Notes: generated by a model from the sequence alone, not told the origin. 64,000 bases of DNA from FEN-1088 sp031407985 (GCA_031407985.1 JANOJB010000127.1:1-64000), one strand, 5' to 3'; positions 50,695-60,435 are shown, numbered from the stretch's first letter. A program made the numbers and translations.

Positions 50695-51815
50695 TGGTCC
50701 GGCCCTTCAATCTGGATGGGTTGGCCCGTGTGTCGGGAGCCAACGCCGATGTGATTCGCTCCGCCGCCGCGCGCCTGGGAGATTCTGATCGGCGCCTTGA
50801 ACTGAACCTGCCTCCCTTTGGAACGATCTCCCTGAGATGCCTCGACGTCACGGCCCCCTGCCAACCGGACAAAAGCGACGCTACTTGGCCGCTTTCGCGC
50901 GACGGCGACGAAGGGCGCGGAGGGTACGTGGTTCTCGATAGCCTTGCGGCCCTGCGCATCGTGTCCGCAACGTTGGGACTGCCCAGTCCCCGCTCGCTTC
51001 GTTCCCTCGGCGCAGCCGAACGGGGAATCGTCACCGCGACGATAGCGGCGTTCCTTCGCGCGGGCGCGCGGGATGTCAGCATTTTCTCTGGCTTCAGGAG
51101 CTGGCGGCCCGAGGGCCTGGCGCGCCTGACGATCGGGATCGACTTTGGTGCGTTCTTCGAACGCGTTCGGGTCGATGTCCCACCGGTATGGCTCCCTTCG
51201 AGGACAGGTACTTCCCTCGTTGCCGACGCGACCCGTCGTCGGCTCGACATTCTCGTCGCCGTACAAGTGGCGCGAACGACCTTGACCGCCGCCGATTGGT
51301 CGCGAGCCCGCGTGGGAGACGCCGTCGTGTTTGACGACTCGGCTGCGCTGGATCCCGGCCGGGACTGGCCACTTCGGATTGTGTGCGGCGAATTCTCGGC
51401 CGAAGCCACGCTGGGTTCAGAGGGCGGTGTCAGGATGATCTCCGAGTTCAGTCCGAGCTACGACGCCCAAGCGACGACTGACTTCAACAACACAGGCGCA
51501 ACGCGGAGGGACCCCATGTCCAGCGACGATCGACAGGCAGCTTCTTTGACGATGCTCGCATCAGCACCAATTCAGGTTGTGGCTGAGGTTGGCCGACTGG
51601 TTTTTCGCGCGGACGAGCTTACGACGCTGCGACCGGGTTCGATTCTGACCATCGGCCCGTTGCGCCCCACCACTGTCGATCTGACAGTCGGTGATCGCAA
51701 GTGGGCACGCGGCGAACTCGTCGATGTTGACGGCCAGTTGGGCGTCCGCCTTACCACCATGCTGACGGACACGGAGCCGCGCTTCGTGTCCACCGAGGCG
51801 GCAACGCTGCGCTAG
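50694..51815 (+). CDS. sctQ: SctQ-like type III secretion C-ring protein (SpoA domain)
   Basis: 373 residues. The C-terminal 85 residues carry a clear SpoA/FliM-FliN domain: APIQVVAEVGRLVFRADELT, LRPGSILTIGPL and WARGELVDVDGQLGVRLTTM. The long N-terminal part has the AERGIVTATIAAFL segment found before the first domain of SctQ proteins. SctQ builds the cytosolic sorting platform of type III secretion systems. Only this gene and the SctP-like gene of such a system are seen. Followed by a hairpin-like repeat near 51898 without a U tract. Confidence 0.82.
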   Translation: MVRPFNLDGLARVSGANADVIRSAAARLGDSDRRLELNLPPFGTISLRCLDVTAPCQPDKSDATWPLSRDGDEGRGGYVVLDSLAALRIVSATLGLPSPRSLRSLGAAERGIVTATIAAFLRAGARDVSIFSGFRSWRPEGLARLTIGIDFGAFFERVRVDVPPVWLPSRTGTSLVADATRRRLDILVAVQVARTTLTAADWSRARVGDAVVFDDSAALDPGRDWPLRIVCGEFSAEATLGSEGGVRMISEFSPSYDAQATTDFNNTGATRRDPMSSDDRQAASLTMLASAPIQVVAEVGRLVFRADELTTLRPGSILTIGPLRPTTVDLTVGDRKWARGELVDVDGQLGVRLTTMLTDTEPRFVSTEAATLR

Positions 51816-51937
51816 CCAGGCGCTAGCCGCTTTCAGGTTGAACCGACTGCGCCTTTGCTGGGATTGAGATCGAAGCGCAATGTCGCCCTGGCTGCGGGTT
51901 GGGATCTCTCAACCCGATAGGGTCTAGACCGAGAACA

Positions 51938-53278
51938 TCACGCGAAACCGGCGCAGATTTCCTCGAATGCCGAAGCCGTGTGGGACCACCGTGGCGCGGT
52001 TTCCATCAACCGCTGAACGAGAGGCGCAAACCCATCCGCTACGCCGCGCAAAGCCAATGCCCGGCGCACCGCGCCCTCGATTTCGTAGGAATCCAACGCG
52101 CCGAACAGGATGGCTGAGCCCGTCGCCGAGGCGCGATCGTAGTCGACCAGATAGTCGCGCGAGGCGCCTGTATCAAGCGCGATAGGTAGGGCCCCATATC
52201 GTTGAGCCAACCCGGCCGCCCTACCCGTTCGGTCGTCGGGATCCGCGCACAACACAGCATCAGCCGCAGCGCGTAACATCCTCTCCTGAGCCTCGTCTCG
52301 GTCAAGCACAACCAACCGCCCAGGACTTTGGATCGCCAACCTGCGCCCTCGCTCAAGAAGATCCGGGTCTCCCTCTCCTGGAATCAGGACCGCCACATCA
52401 AGCTTGGCGAGAGCCCCCAGTGCAGCCAATATCTGTTCACCACTTCTGGTGTGCCTCAATTGCCCGCTTCCCAGGAGTAAGGTCCGCGGCCCCAACGCCA
52501 GCGAATATCGTCTTGTAATTGCCCGCCTGCATTCGACCTTGCCGGCCAGAGCCTTCGCCGCGAAGTTCGCGGGTAATGCGGAATCCGTGGCGGGGTCGTG
52601 AGGCGGGTCGTCGCAACCAAACCGCACCGCGACCAGCGGCTCGTCGGAAGCCCGGTCGGCCAGTCCCGGGTCGCCCTCCAAGAGACGCGCCGCCGACGCA
52701 CTGGGCGCAATGATAGCGTTCGCGAACCCAGCGCCAATCGCCGCCAGCGAACGGTTTCCCAGACCGCTCATGTCCATGCCCGCTGTCGCCAGCGCCGCCC
52801 CGTCGGCGTCGGAGAGTGGCCCACCGACGCGCCCACTGGGTACAACAAACAGGCGCACGGCCGCCGAAATGACGGATAACGCCAACGCGGCCGTTTCTCC
52901 CCAGGCTACGGCTACGTCAGCCTTGATCAACCCGTCGTCGCCCAGTGCCCTTACGGCCGCGGCGAGAATAACAGCTGATTCAGTTCGATTGCGGCCCTCG
53001 GCACCAGCCAAAAAAAGCTGGGCTTGACTAAGTGGTGCCTTGCCTTCGAAGAGGGCCACCTCCCGGGCTGCCTCGCCCATGGTGACCCTGACGGTCCGCA
53101 ATCTACGCGCCAATCCTGGAAGACCCGCAGCCGCGCCGGGATCAGCCAGAGACAAGACAGTTGCTGATGATCCAGCGGTCGCCAGAGCACGGGCAAGTCC
53201 CATGACACCAAGTGGCGCCTCTCCCGAAACCAAGGGAGCGGCGGCGTCACTGATAAGAATGAAATGTCGTACGGCCAC
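51938..53278 (-). CDS. degenerate GlgA-like (GT5) protein
   Basis: 446 residues. The order of segments follows GlgA: FILISDAAAPLVSGEAPLGVMGLARAL at the N-terminus, LLLGSGQLRHTRSGEQILAAL at the second domain, GALPIALDTGASRDYLVDY and a closing METAPRWSHTASAFEEI. The ADP-glucose signature KTGGL of GlgA is replaced by SGEAPLG, so starch-synthase activity is doubtful. The N-terminal region has no signal peptide. It could be a catalytically dead paralogue used in regulation, or a diverged transferase. The gene follows the RHH gene by two bases. Confidence 0.6.
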   Translation of the reverse strand: MAVRHFILISDAAAPLVSGEAPLGVMGLARALATAGSSATVLSLADPGAAAGLPGLARRLRTVRVTMGEAAREVALFEGKAPLSQAQLFLAGAEGRNRTESAVILAAAVRALGDDGLIKADVAVAWGETAALALSVISAAVRLFVVPSGRVGGPLSDADGAALATAGMDMSGLGNRSLAAIGAGFANAIIAPSASAARLLEGDPGLADRASDEPLVAVRFGCDDPPHDPATDSALPANFAAKALAGKVECRRAITRRYSLALGPRTLLLGSGQLRHTRSGEQILAALGALAKLDVAVLIPGEGDPDLLERGRRLAIQSPGRLVVLDRDEAQERMLRAAADAVLCADPDDRTGRAAGLAQRYGALPIALDTGASRDYLVDYDRASATGSAILFGALDSYEIEGAVRRALALRGVADGFAPLVQRLMETAPRWSHTASAFEEICAGFA

Positions 53279-53280
53279 CG

Positions 53281-53484
53281 CTATTCAGTCGCGCCGCGCT
53301 CGTCCTCTTCACCGGGGAACTCGTTCACGGACGGGTACTTCATGATCTCCTTGCGAGAGATCTTCCATGCCTTCTGGACAATCCAAGAAAGCGACCGATC
53401 CTGCCGAGTCGCCTCCTCCTGGATCTCGCGCAACATCTCTTCAGGAAAATAAAGACTCTGTTTTCGCTTGTCCGAACCGCCCAT
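53281..53484 (-). CDS. small ribbon-helix-helix protein (TIGR04563-like)
   Basis: 67 residues, starting MGGSDKRKQSLYFPEEMLREI, then a helix QEEATRQDRSLSWIVQKAWKI and an acidic tail. The beta strand QSLYFPEE plus two helices matches the ribbon-helix-helix fold of small DNA-binding proteins, and it resembles a myxobacterial family I recall as TIGR04563. It probably regulates nearby genes as a dimer. The gene ends two bases before the GT5-like gene starts, so they are likely co-transcribed. Confidence 0.7.
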   Translation of the reverse strand: MGGSDKRKQSLYFPEEMLREIQEEATRQDRSLSWIVQKAWKISRKEIMKYPSVNEFPGEEDERGATE

Positions 53485-53694
53485 ACGGCCTCCGGTGGGA
53501 TTGTCTACGCAGGGCTACCCGCGGGGGCAGCCACTCTGGTTGCTGGTGGGACATTGTAGTTTGCCCGCACGTTTACTGTCAAGGCTGGCCCTCAGGACGA
53601 TGCGGCTTTCCACGCGCTTCTCGACAGCGCACGGAAGCATAACCAACGCACGCCCTTCGCGTGGCGACCCAATTACCGCTAGTCCGCCAATTTC

Positions 53695-55278
53695 CTAAAC
53701 GGATTCCCTCTTGGCCATGGCCCGCCGCATCTTGCCAAGGGCCTGCTCTTGCAATTGGCGAACCCGTTCGCGCGACAGGCTATACTCGTCGCCAATCTCC
53801 TTCAGCGTACGCTCTCTATCGCTCTCGAGGCCGAATCGCTTCCGCAAGATGTCTGCCTCAATGGGCCTGAGATCTCCCAGCAACTTCAACATCTCCGACT
53901 GCGTTTCACTTGACGACATTTGGTCCGGTACATTCGGACCAGCCTCCGGGTCAACCAAGACGTCAATCAGGCGTCGTCCGTCATCATCCGAGATCGGGCG
54001 ATCAAGGGAAACCGGTGACTCGGCCAGGAACGTCTTCATTTTCTCAAGTTTGTCAGCTTCGATCCCGGTTGCGGCGGCAAGCTCATCCGTGGTTGGAGGG
54101 CGCTCAAGCTTTGACTGCAATTCCCGCTGCGACTTCGCGATCCTGTGATAGGCGTCAATCATATGAACGGGCAGGCGAACCGCACGTCCCTTGTCAGCCA
54201 GCGCTCGGCTAATCGCGTGCCGGATCCACCAACTGGCGTAGGTGGAGAAACGGAAACCACGCCGGTAGTCGTAACGCTCCACCGCCTTCATCAGGCCGAT
54301 ATTCCCCTCCTGTATCAGGTCGGCAAGCGGCAAACGTCCGTGGTTGAACCGTCGAGCAATCGAAACAACCAAGCGCAGATTGGCCTTAACGAACTCGTTC
54401 TTGGCCTGCTTCAGCCGAAAAGCCTTTAGACCAATGATTCGAACATAATCGCGAAAAGCCTTGGTTCCCGTCGAAAATGCAACTTGCCCCTCAAACGGCA
54501 AACCATGGATCGCCCTTCCCACGCGCTGTATTTCAGCCACGGCCGCGTCGAGGTAGATCCTGTCGATGTCCATCACACGAACCTTGGTCGCGATCCGAGT
54601 GATTTCCTTCTCGAATCGACTTCGTGCCTGAATGGACAATTTCTTACGCGATCGTTCGGCGACCAAGCGAAAGGTTTTCATCTCGGGCAGGGGAGCACCG
54701 ATGGCCCGATCGACGGTATCGGCGATCCAGCACGCGCCAGGGGCGAAGCCCATGATCGTCTTCCACAGATCGGTCTCCATTTCCTCGATCTGTCGCGCCG
54801 TCTCGAATTCTTGTTCAGGGCGAAGCACGTCAAGTTCGGCCATGTCGCGAAAGTACATGCCAAGAAAGCTTGCGGGCTCGTCGGCCGACCGACGGGTCCG
54901 ATCCGTAGAACCCGCCCGCACCTCCTGCTCTGCAACTTCGTCAGGCTCCTCTTGATCCTCCCCGTCCTCTCCGCTGTCCGCATTGGTTACCAGTCCCTCG
55001 GAATGAGTCGAGTCAGCATCGCTGCCGCCAGCGACTGTTGTGTCCAGCAGTCCAGACACGCCTTCGGCAAGGACAACCTCTGGCAAAGAACCGTCTAGAT
55101 CAAACTCAGAAACGGGGGCCACACCAGTGTCGTTGGCTGGCGTCAACGCACTGGGAGACAATCCGCTTCGCCGGGAAGGAGACAGCCCCTTCACAATTGT
55201 GCCCGTCGTCACCACATCCGCCCCGCGGCTCTTGCGTGCGAGTTTCGTTTTTCCTACTGCTCGGTTCATCGTAATCAC
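53695..55278 (-). CDS. sigma-70 family RNA polymerase sigma factor (RpoD/RpoS group)
   Basis: 527 residues from the GTG at 55278, with GAGG just upstream; an ATG at 55269 is another option. The N-terminal 130 residues are acidic and disordered. Region 1.2 is PASFLGMYFRDMAELDVLRP. Region 2 is NLRLVVSIARRFNHGRLPLADLIQEGNIGLMKAVERYDYRRGFRFSTYASWWIRHAI. Region 3 and region 4 (LKEIGDEYSLSRERVRQLQEQALGKMR) follow. Region 1.1 of a primary sigma is not recognisable, so this is probably a group 2 alternative sigma. Sits upstream of RHH and GT5-like genes on the same strand. Confidence 0.92.
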   Translation of the reverse strand: MITMNRAVGKTKLARKSRGADVVTTGTIVKGLSPSRRSGLSPSALTPANDTGVAPVSEFDLDGSLPEVVLAEGVSGLLDTTVAGGSDADSTHSEGLVTNADSGEDGEDQEEPDEVAEQEVRAGSTDRTRRSADEPASFLGMYFRDMAELDVLRPEQEFETARQIEEMETDLWKTIMGFAPGACWIADTVDRAIGAPLPEMKTFRLVAERSRKKLSIQARSRFEKEITRIATKVRVMDIDRIYLDAAVAEIQRVGRAIHGLPFEGQVAFSTGTKAFRDYVRIIGLKAFRLKQAKNEFVKANLRLVVSIARRFNHGRLPLADLIQEGNIGLMKAVERYDYRRGFRFSTYASWWIRHAISRALADKGRAVRLPVHMIDAYHRIAKSQRELQSKLERPPTTDELAAATGIEADKLEKMKTFLAESPVSLDRPISDDDGRRLIDVLVDPEAGPNVPDQMSSSETQSEMLKLLGDLRPIEADILRKRFGLESDRERTLKEIGDEYSLSRERVRQLQEQALGKMRRAMAKRESV

Positions 55279-55483
55279 TGGTCCTCTTCGTTTCTAATAC
55301 GTACCTCGTCAGGTAATTATTCCGGGTGAAGCACTGCTGCTTCGAATCTGAACTTTAGATGCCGGAACTGCCTCTAGGGTTGCCGGCATGCGTGCGAGCG
55401 CCCGCAAGACTTCGATCTTGTGAAGTCGATTCGGGGTGCCGACTTGGCACCTCTCGGGATAGTTGGGGGTTATACGCAGAGCG

Positions 55484-57286
55484 TCAGTCGGACCGACGCT
55501 CTGCCAAAACGAGCAGGTTGCGAGAATTTGCCCCGAAGAAATGTCCCCGCGTCGGGATGCTGCCTGAGACCTCGATCACGCGGAACCCCGCCTGCCGCAG
55601 CAACTTGCCCAGTTCGTGGAGGCTGTAGACGCGCACCGAAATCTCCTGCTCCAGCTGCTGGCCATCCTCGAACACCACCGACCTGTGGGTGAGGATGCGA
55701 TTGGTGTTGAAGTTGAAGTCGACCTCTTCCAGTACAACGCACCCTTCGCCTTCCCACCAGACTCGCGCGGGCAAATCGCCAACAATGTAGTCACGATTGA
55801 CCACATCGATCAAAAGACGTCCTCCCGGTTTGAGCGCCCGAGCGATCCCCTCGGCCACTTTCAAGTTCGATTCCTCGTCGAAGTAGCCAAAGCTGGTGAG
55901 CATGCAGTACGCCCCAGAGAACTGACGCTCGAACGACATCTCGCGCATGTCCGTGTGCACGAAGTTCACTGATACCTCGCGCCGCTGAGACTCGTCGGCC
56001 GCCCGGATCAACAACGGCAATGATAGATCCAAACCGGTGACGGACAGACCCCGCTGAACCAGCTCGATAGCGTGGCGTCCGTACCCACACGCGATATCCA
56101 GAACCTCGCCTCCTTTGGCGACAGCCAGACTGGATTCGATAAAGTCGACCTCCCTCAATGTCTGGTCCGCCGTCATGAATGGCAACGTTCGAAGGTAGCT
56201 CTCGTCGAATACCTCCTCGAACCACGGTTTCGACCGCTTCGGACGCCGTGGGCGCTCCGCCAACGCCTCGGGGAGTACAACCAGTGGAGGGACAGGTAAT
56301 CCACCATCAGACCGACGTCCCTCGATGGAGTGGGAGTCGTCTGCTGGGGGGCGTGGAGGCTTGGTTCGCGGTTCAGGCACATGCCCTTGCAACAACGCCT
56401 CGGCCGGCAACGCCACGAGCGGAGCATCGACGATGTCGATGTCGAGATCCTCATCGCCAACGATATCTCCCTGCATGGCTTCCGCCATGTTCGCCAGCGT
56501 CTGTGCGAGAGGCGACAAACCTCCCTCGGCGCTCACCGCCGAGGCGACGACAACGGCGGCTTGTTTGTTCTCGGCAGCCCGCGGGATTTCGTCAAACGCG
56601 ACCACATCGGGATTCACCACCTCAGCATCGGCGGAGGTCAAAAGTTGGGCCGTGGCCTGTTCCAGAAGGTTGTCCACGACGATCTGCTCTGGATCCGGGT
56701 GATCGCCGACGGCTTTATGGCTCTCGCCTCCCGTGTCGTCGGCCAAGTTCTCGCGTCCTTCGCCAGCCAAAGCGGATTGGCGCATCTCGGCAGCGGCGGC
56801 GAGATTCTCGATAGCTTCTGCTGGCGCCGCCTGGATGGCGTCCGTCTGTCCCTCGACCGCAAAACCCCCGATAGCGCCCACCGGCGCGCTGGAAAGAGGA
56901 GTGGCATCGGGCGCCAATGGAAGCACAGACTCGGGCGCGGGTGTTTGAGTGAGCTCTGGCTCGGGGGTTGGCGGAGCGGCCAAGAACTCGTCCACCGCCG
57001 AAGCCTCGTGACCGGGAACGTCACCGGAAGGGCCGGGCACAGCGACAGGAATCGAAATCACAGCATGGGGAGGAGTTTCCGCCTGGGACGGTGTTGATGG
57101 CTGCTCGAGCGTCCTTAGGCCGCGGGGCCGCGTAATCGTCCGCTTGCGCTTCGAGGGAGTAGAAAAGTCGCCCTCGGCGACGGAGATCGGAACCTGCCCA
57201 CTACCTCCGGTGTCGGCAACATCGTCGACAGGCGCCGGTGTTGCGTCGAGGGAGGCAACGTCGGGATATGTGTCCGATGCTTTCAA
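55484..57286 (-). CDS. SAM-dependent methyltransferase with a 350-residue acidic lead
   Basis: 600 residues from a TTG at 57286, which is preceded by GGAGG five bases upstream and overlaps the psd stop. Residues 1-340 are low complexity, acidic and rich in Pro/Ala/Glu, probably disordered. The class I methyltransferase domain starts at about 350; motif I is VLDIACGYGRHA (from 395), with GLDLS and a later LKPGGRLLIDV. Substrate is unknown. Coupled translation with psd suggests a link to phospholipid or envelope metabolism, which is inference. Confidence 0.82.
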   Translation of the reverse strand: MKASDTYPDVASLDATPAPVDDVADTGGSGQVPISVAEGDFSTPSKRKRTITRPRGLRTLEQPSTPSQAETPPHAVISIPVAVPGPSGDVPGHEASAVDEFLAAPPTPEPELTQTPAPESVLPLAPDATPLSSAPVGAIGGFAVEGQTDAIQAAPAEAIENLAAAAEMRQSALAGEGRENLADDTGGESHKAVGDHPDPEQIVVDNLLEQATAQLLTSADAEVVNPDVVAFDEIPRAAENKQAAVVVASAVSAEGGLSPLAQTLANMAEAMQGDIVGDEDLDIDIVDAPLVALPAEALLQGHVPEPRTKPPRPPADDSHSIEGRRSDGGLPVPPLVVLPEALAERPRRPKRSKPWFEEVFDESYLRTLPFMTADQTLREVDFIESSLAVAKGGEVLDIACGYGRHAIELVQRGLSVTGLDLSLPLLIRAADESQRREVSVNFVHTDMREMSFERQFSGAYCMLTSFGYFDEESNLKVAEGIARALKPGGRLLIDVVNRDYIVGDLPARVWWEGEGCVVLEEVDFNFNTNRILTHRSVVFEDGQQLEQEISVRVYSLHELGKLLRQAGFRVIEVSGSIPTRGHFFGANSRNLLVLAERRSD

Positions 57287-58185
57287 ACGGCCTCCGGAAC
57301 GGATTCTGCCGGGGCCGCTTGCAGGCGACCAATGACTTCCCCCATCTTGGTTCCGTCGCCCGAAGCAAAAGACCCCAAACTGACGCGCCCTGGTTCGAAA
57401 ACGACGATGGTGGTTGATCCCAAGTGAAAGGTCCCTATTTCGGCGCCCTTCGCCACCGGACGGGGTGCGTCGTAGCGCATGTGTCGCACCCGTGCCCGGG
57501 TGAAGGACTTGGCATGCGTTGCGATATCGGAATCATAGGCGGCCGTGATGTGCCCCACGCCCACGGCGCCAACCATAACAACCGCGCACAAACCCGCCTC
57601 CCCTTCAATAAGGGTGACGAGTCGCTCGTTGCTGATGAATAGACCAGGTTCGCGCACGACGCTCTTCGCACCGACGGGGAACAGCGTCCCAGGAACGTGG
57701 TGCCAGCCTATCACAGCGCCAGCAACAGGTGCATGCACCCGATGGTAGTCGCGCGGGGACAGGTATGTAATCAGGTATGCGCCACCATCCAGGCGATGTG
57801 CCGCCTCGTCGTTGGACAACAACTCGTCCAGTTCGAACAACACCCCCTTAGCCTGTAGTAGGTGGCCCGCGGTCACAACTCCGCTCTCGATTACGATTCC
57901 GTCGGCCGGCGAAACGACCGCATCCGGACTAGGATCGATTGGCCGTGCGCCCGGGCGCAGACGGCGGGTGAAGAACTCGTCAACGCGGGCGTAGTCAGCC
58001 AAGGCGCGTTCGGCTTCCGTCACATCGATTCCGTAGTGGCGAGCGAATCGAGCCAGGAAGCCCGCCCTGAACCAACCGGGAATGCCAAGAGACGCGCCCC
58101 AACCAATCGCACCTGACAACGCACGCTTCGGAGCGATTCGCCAAGCCGTCCGCGCGGCACGAGAACTTAGCGGGAGGGACCCCAT
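57283..58185 (-). CDS. psd: phosphatidylserine decarboxylase
   Basis: 300 residues, typical length. The autocleavage motif LGST has its Ser at 257 (FHLGSTTIVVF), which becomes the pyruvoyl group. Conserved VVSPADGIV, LSPRDYHRVHAP and VGAVGVGHI segments are in place. The enzyme converts phosphatidylserine to phosphatidylethanolamine at the inner membrane. The final codons contain the GGAGG that serves the coupled methyltransferase gene. The 276-bp gap to glnA (58186-58461) contains hairpin-like and direct repeats but no gene. Confidence 0.95.
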   Translation of the reverse strand: MGSLPLSSRAARTAWRIAPKRALSGAIGWGASLGIPGWFRAGFLARFARHYGIDVTEAERALADYARVDEFFTRRLRPGARPIDPSPDAVVSPADGIVIESGVVTAGHLLQAKGVLFELDELLSNDEAAHRLDGGAYLITYLSPRDYHRVHAPVAGAVIGWHHVPGTLFPVGAKSVVREPGLFISNERLVTLIEGEAGLCAVVMVGAVGVGHITAAYDSDIATHAKSFTRARVRHMRYDAPRPVAKGAEIGTFHLGSTTIVVFEPGRVSLGSFASGDGTKMGEVIGRLQAAPAESVPEAV

Positions 58186-58461
58186 GACTGATCGCGATTC
58201 ACCGCGAAGGGAGCATCCTATTCGCTCCCGATCCGCCCGTCAAAAGGAACCGACAACAACACAGGTGGGACGCGCTCAGCATTTCGACGACGGTGGTCTT
58301 GGTCCCTAAGGCACAGGCACGCAAAACGGGAGCACCCCGCGGTGGGCGTGATCTCGAATCGGGAGCGCGATTGATCCATGAGAGCGCTCCACGTCGCCGA
58401 TCTCGATTCGGGATGATCTCGAACGAAGGTGGGCCGCTCCGCCGAATCGCGACTATGTGAT

Positions 58462-59874
58462 TCAGTTATCGAAGTACAGGGCGAACTCGTAGGGGTGCGG
58501 CCGCAAGCGCACCGCGTCGAGTTCGTTTTCACGCTTGTAGGCAATCCAGGTCGAGATGACGTCCGATGTGAAAACGTCACCTTTCAACAGAAAGGCGTGA
58601 TCGCGTTCAAGGGCGTTGAGGGCGGCGTCCAGGGAGCCCGGAGCCTGGGGAACCTCTTTCGCTTCTTCGGGTGACAAAGCGTAGATGTCCTTGTCCAATG
58701 GGTTTCCGGGGCTGATCTTGTTTTGAATACCGTCAAGGCCGGCCATCATCATCGCGGCGAACGCCAGGTATGGATTCGCTGTCGGGTCCGGGCAACGGAA
58801 TTCCAGCCGTTTCGCCTTGGGTGAATCACCACCGATTGGAATCCGGACGGACGCCGATCGGTTGCGCGACGAGTAGGCCAGATTCACCGGCGCCTCGTAT
58901 CCTGGCACCAGGCGTTTGTACGAGTTCGTTCCGGGATTCGTGAAGGCGCAGAGCGCGGGAGCGTTTTTCAAGATGCCCCCGATGTAGTGGAGTGCCATCT
59001 CGGAAAGGCCCGCGTAACGATCGCCGGCGAACAGGTTCTTATCGTCCTTCCAGATCGACTGATGGCAGTGCATGCCCGAACCGTTGTCGCCGAAGATGGG
59101 TTTCGGCATGAATGTAGCGGTCCGACCGTACTTGCGAGCCGTGTTCTTGACGACGTACTTGTACCACATGGTCCAGTCAGCCATTTTCTTCAGGCTGTTG
59201 AACCGCATCGACAACTCGCACTGGCCACCGGACGCAACCTCGTGGTGGAAGACTTCGACGGGAATCCCGACAGCCTCGAGATTCACGGCCATCCGAGCCC
59301 GCAGATCGTGAAGAGTGTCGGTCGGGGGGACCGGGAAGTAGCCACCCTTATTGGCCGGCTTGTAACCAAGGTTCGGGCTCTCTTCACGCCCGCTGTTCCA
59401 GCGACCCTCGACGGAATCGACCATGTAACTGGCCCGGTTCGGGCCTTCGGAAAATCGAACCTCGTCGAAGATGAAGAACTCTGGTTCCGGGCCAAAGTAG
59501 GCAGTGTCGCCGATTCCCGTCGACTTCAGATACTTCTCGGCCTTGGAGGCGATCGTGCGCGGATCCTTGGCGTACGGCTGCTTGGTGACCGCGTCGACGA
59601 TGTCGCAGATCAATGACAACGTCGGCAACTCGAAGACCTGGTCCATGACAGCCGAGTCGGCGTCCGGAATGAAGATCATGTCGGACGCGTGAATCGGCTG
59701 CCAGCCACGGATCGAGCTGCCGTCGAAGAAAAAACCATCCTTGAACGAGTCGACTTCAAGTTTTCCGATCGGCATCGTGGTGTGCTGCCAGATACCGAGG
59801 AGATCAACGAACTTGAAATCGACCATCCTCGCGCCGTTTTTTTCCGCATACTTCAATGCTTCGGCTGCTGTCAT
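58462..59874 (-). CDS. glnA: glutamine synthetase type I
   Basis: 470 residues. The N-terminal FKFVDLLGIWQH and FFFDGSSIRGW, the metal-binding GPEPEFFIFDEV, and the ATP-site GSGMHCHQSIW match GlnA I. The tyrosine of the adenylylation site is present at residue 398 (DIYALSPEE), so control by AMP attachment is possible. It makes glutamine from glutamate and ammonia. The glnB gene lies 159 bases upstream on the same strand, so the pair probably forms a nitrogen-control operon. Confidence 0.97.
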   Translation of the reverse strand: MTAAEALKYAEKNGARMVDFKFVDLLGIWQHTTMPIGKLEVDSFKDGFFFDGSSIRGWQPIHASDMIFIPDADSAVMDQVFELPTLSLICDIVDAVTKQPYAKDPRTIASKAEKYLKSTGIGDTAYFGPEPEFFIFDEVRFSEGPNRASYMVDSVEGRWNSGREESPNLGYKPANKGGYFPVPPTDTLHDLRARMAVNLEAVGIPVEVFHHEVASGGQCELSMRFNSLKKMADWTMWYKYVVKNTARKYGRTATFMPKPIFGDNGSGMHCHQSIWKDDKNLFAGDRYAGLSEMALHYIGGILKNAPALCAFTNPGTNSYKRLVPGYEAPVNLAYSSRNRSASVRIPIGGDSPKAKRLEFRCPDPTANPYLAFAAMMMAGLDGIQNKISPGNPLDKDIYALSPEEAKEVPQAPGSLDAALNALERDHAFLLKGDVFTSDVISTWIAYKRENELDAVRLRPHPYEFALYFDN

Positions 59875-60033
59875 GACCCACCCCCTTCAGTTGGTTGTGC
59901 TCGGTTCCCGGGTCATCAAATCGTCTGCGCCACCAACCCGCCGGCGTGGACGTTCCCCTTCGGCTCCGACGATGACAACCCCGCCGTTTCCGCGGCCTCT
60001 TGCCTCGGCATCATCATGAGGGTGGTACGCGCC

Positions 60034-60372
60034 CTAGAGGGCGTCCTCACCCCGCTCACCGGTGCGTATGCGGATGGCTTCATCCACGGGCGTCACGAAT
60101 ATCTTCCCATCCCCGATGCGGCCGGTTCGGGCCACGGCCAAGACGGCCTCCACGACATCGCGAACGATTTCGTCCTTCACGACGATCTCGACGCGCACCT
60201 TCGGGACGAAGTCTACGACATACGCCGAGCCCCGATAGACTTCCTTTTTGCCCCCGGTGCGACCGAACCCCTTGACCTCGTAGACGGTCATGCCCTGCAC
60301 ACCGATCTCGCGAAGGCGATCCTTCACATCGTCCAGCTTGAACGGCTTGATGATGGCTTCGATCTTTTTCAT
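60034..60372 (-). CDS. glnB: PII nitrogen regulatory protein
   Basis: 112 residues, full length. The T-loop tyrosine Y51 (GSAYVVDFVPK) for uridylylation is conserved, as is the C-loop TGRIGDGKIFV with the ATP-binding residues. PII trimers sense ATP/ADP and 2-oxoglutarate and control glutamine synthetase and other targets. Upstream lies an AT-rich region with an inverted repeat (60436-60469). The gene precedes glnA on the same strand. Confidence 0.96.
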   Translation of the reverse strand: MKKIEAIIKPFKLDDVKDRLREIGVQGMTVYEVKGFGRTGGKKEVYRGSAYVVDFVPKVRVEIVVKDEIVRDVVEAVLAVARTGRIGDGKIFVTPVDEAIRIRTGERGEDAL

Positions 60373-60435
60373 GAGGATTCTCCCACGCTAGCCTGGTCTT
60401 GTTTCTAACTGGTTTCGTGACGGTTAAATATTCGT

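Noticed and set aside
51898..51919. Terminator after sctQ
   Set aside because: A short GGGTTG/CAACCC stem exists but there is no U tract.
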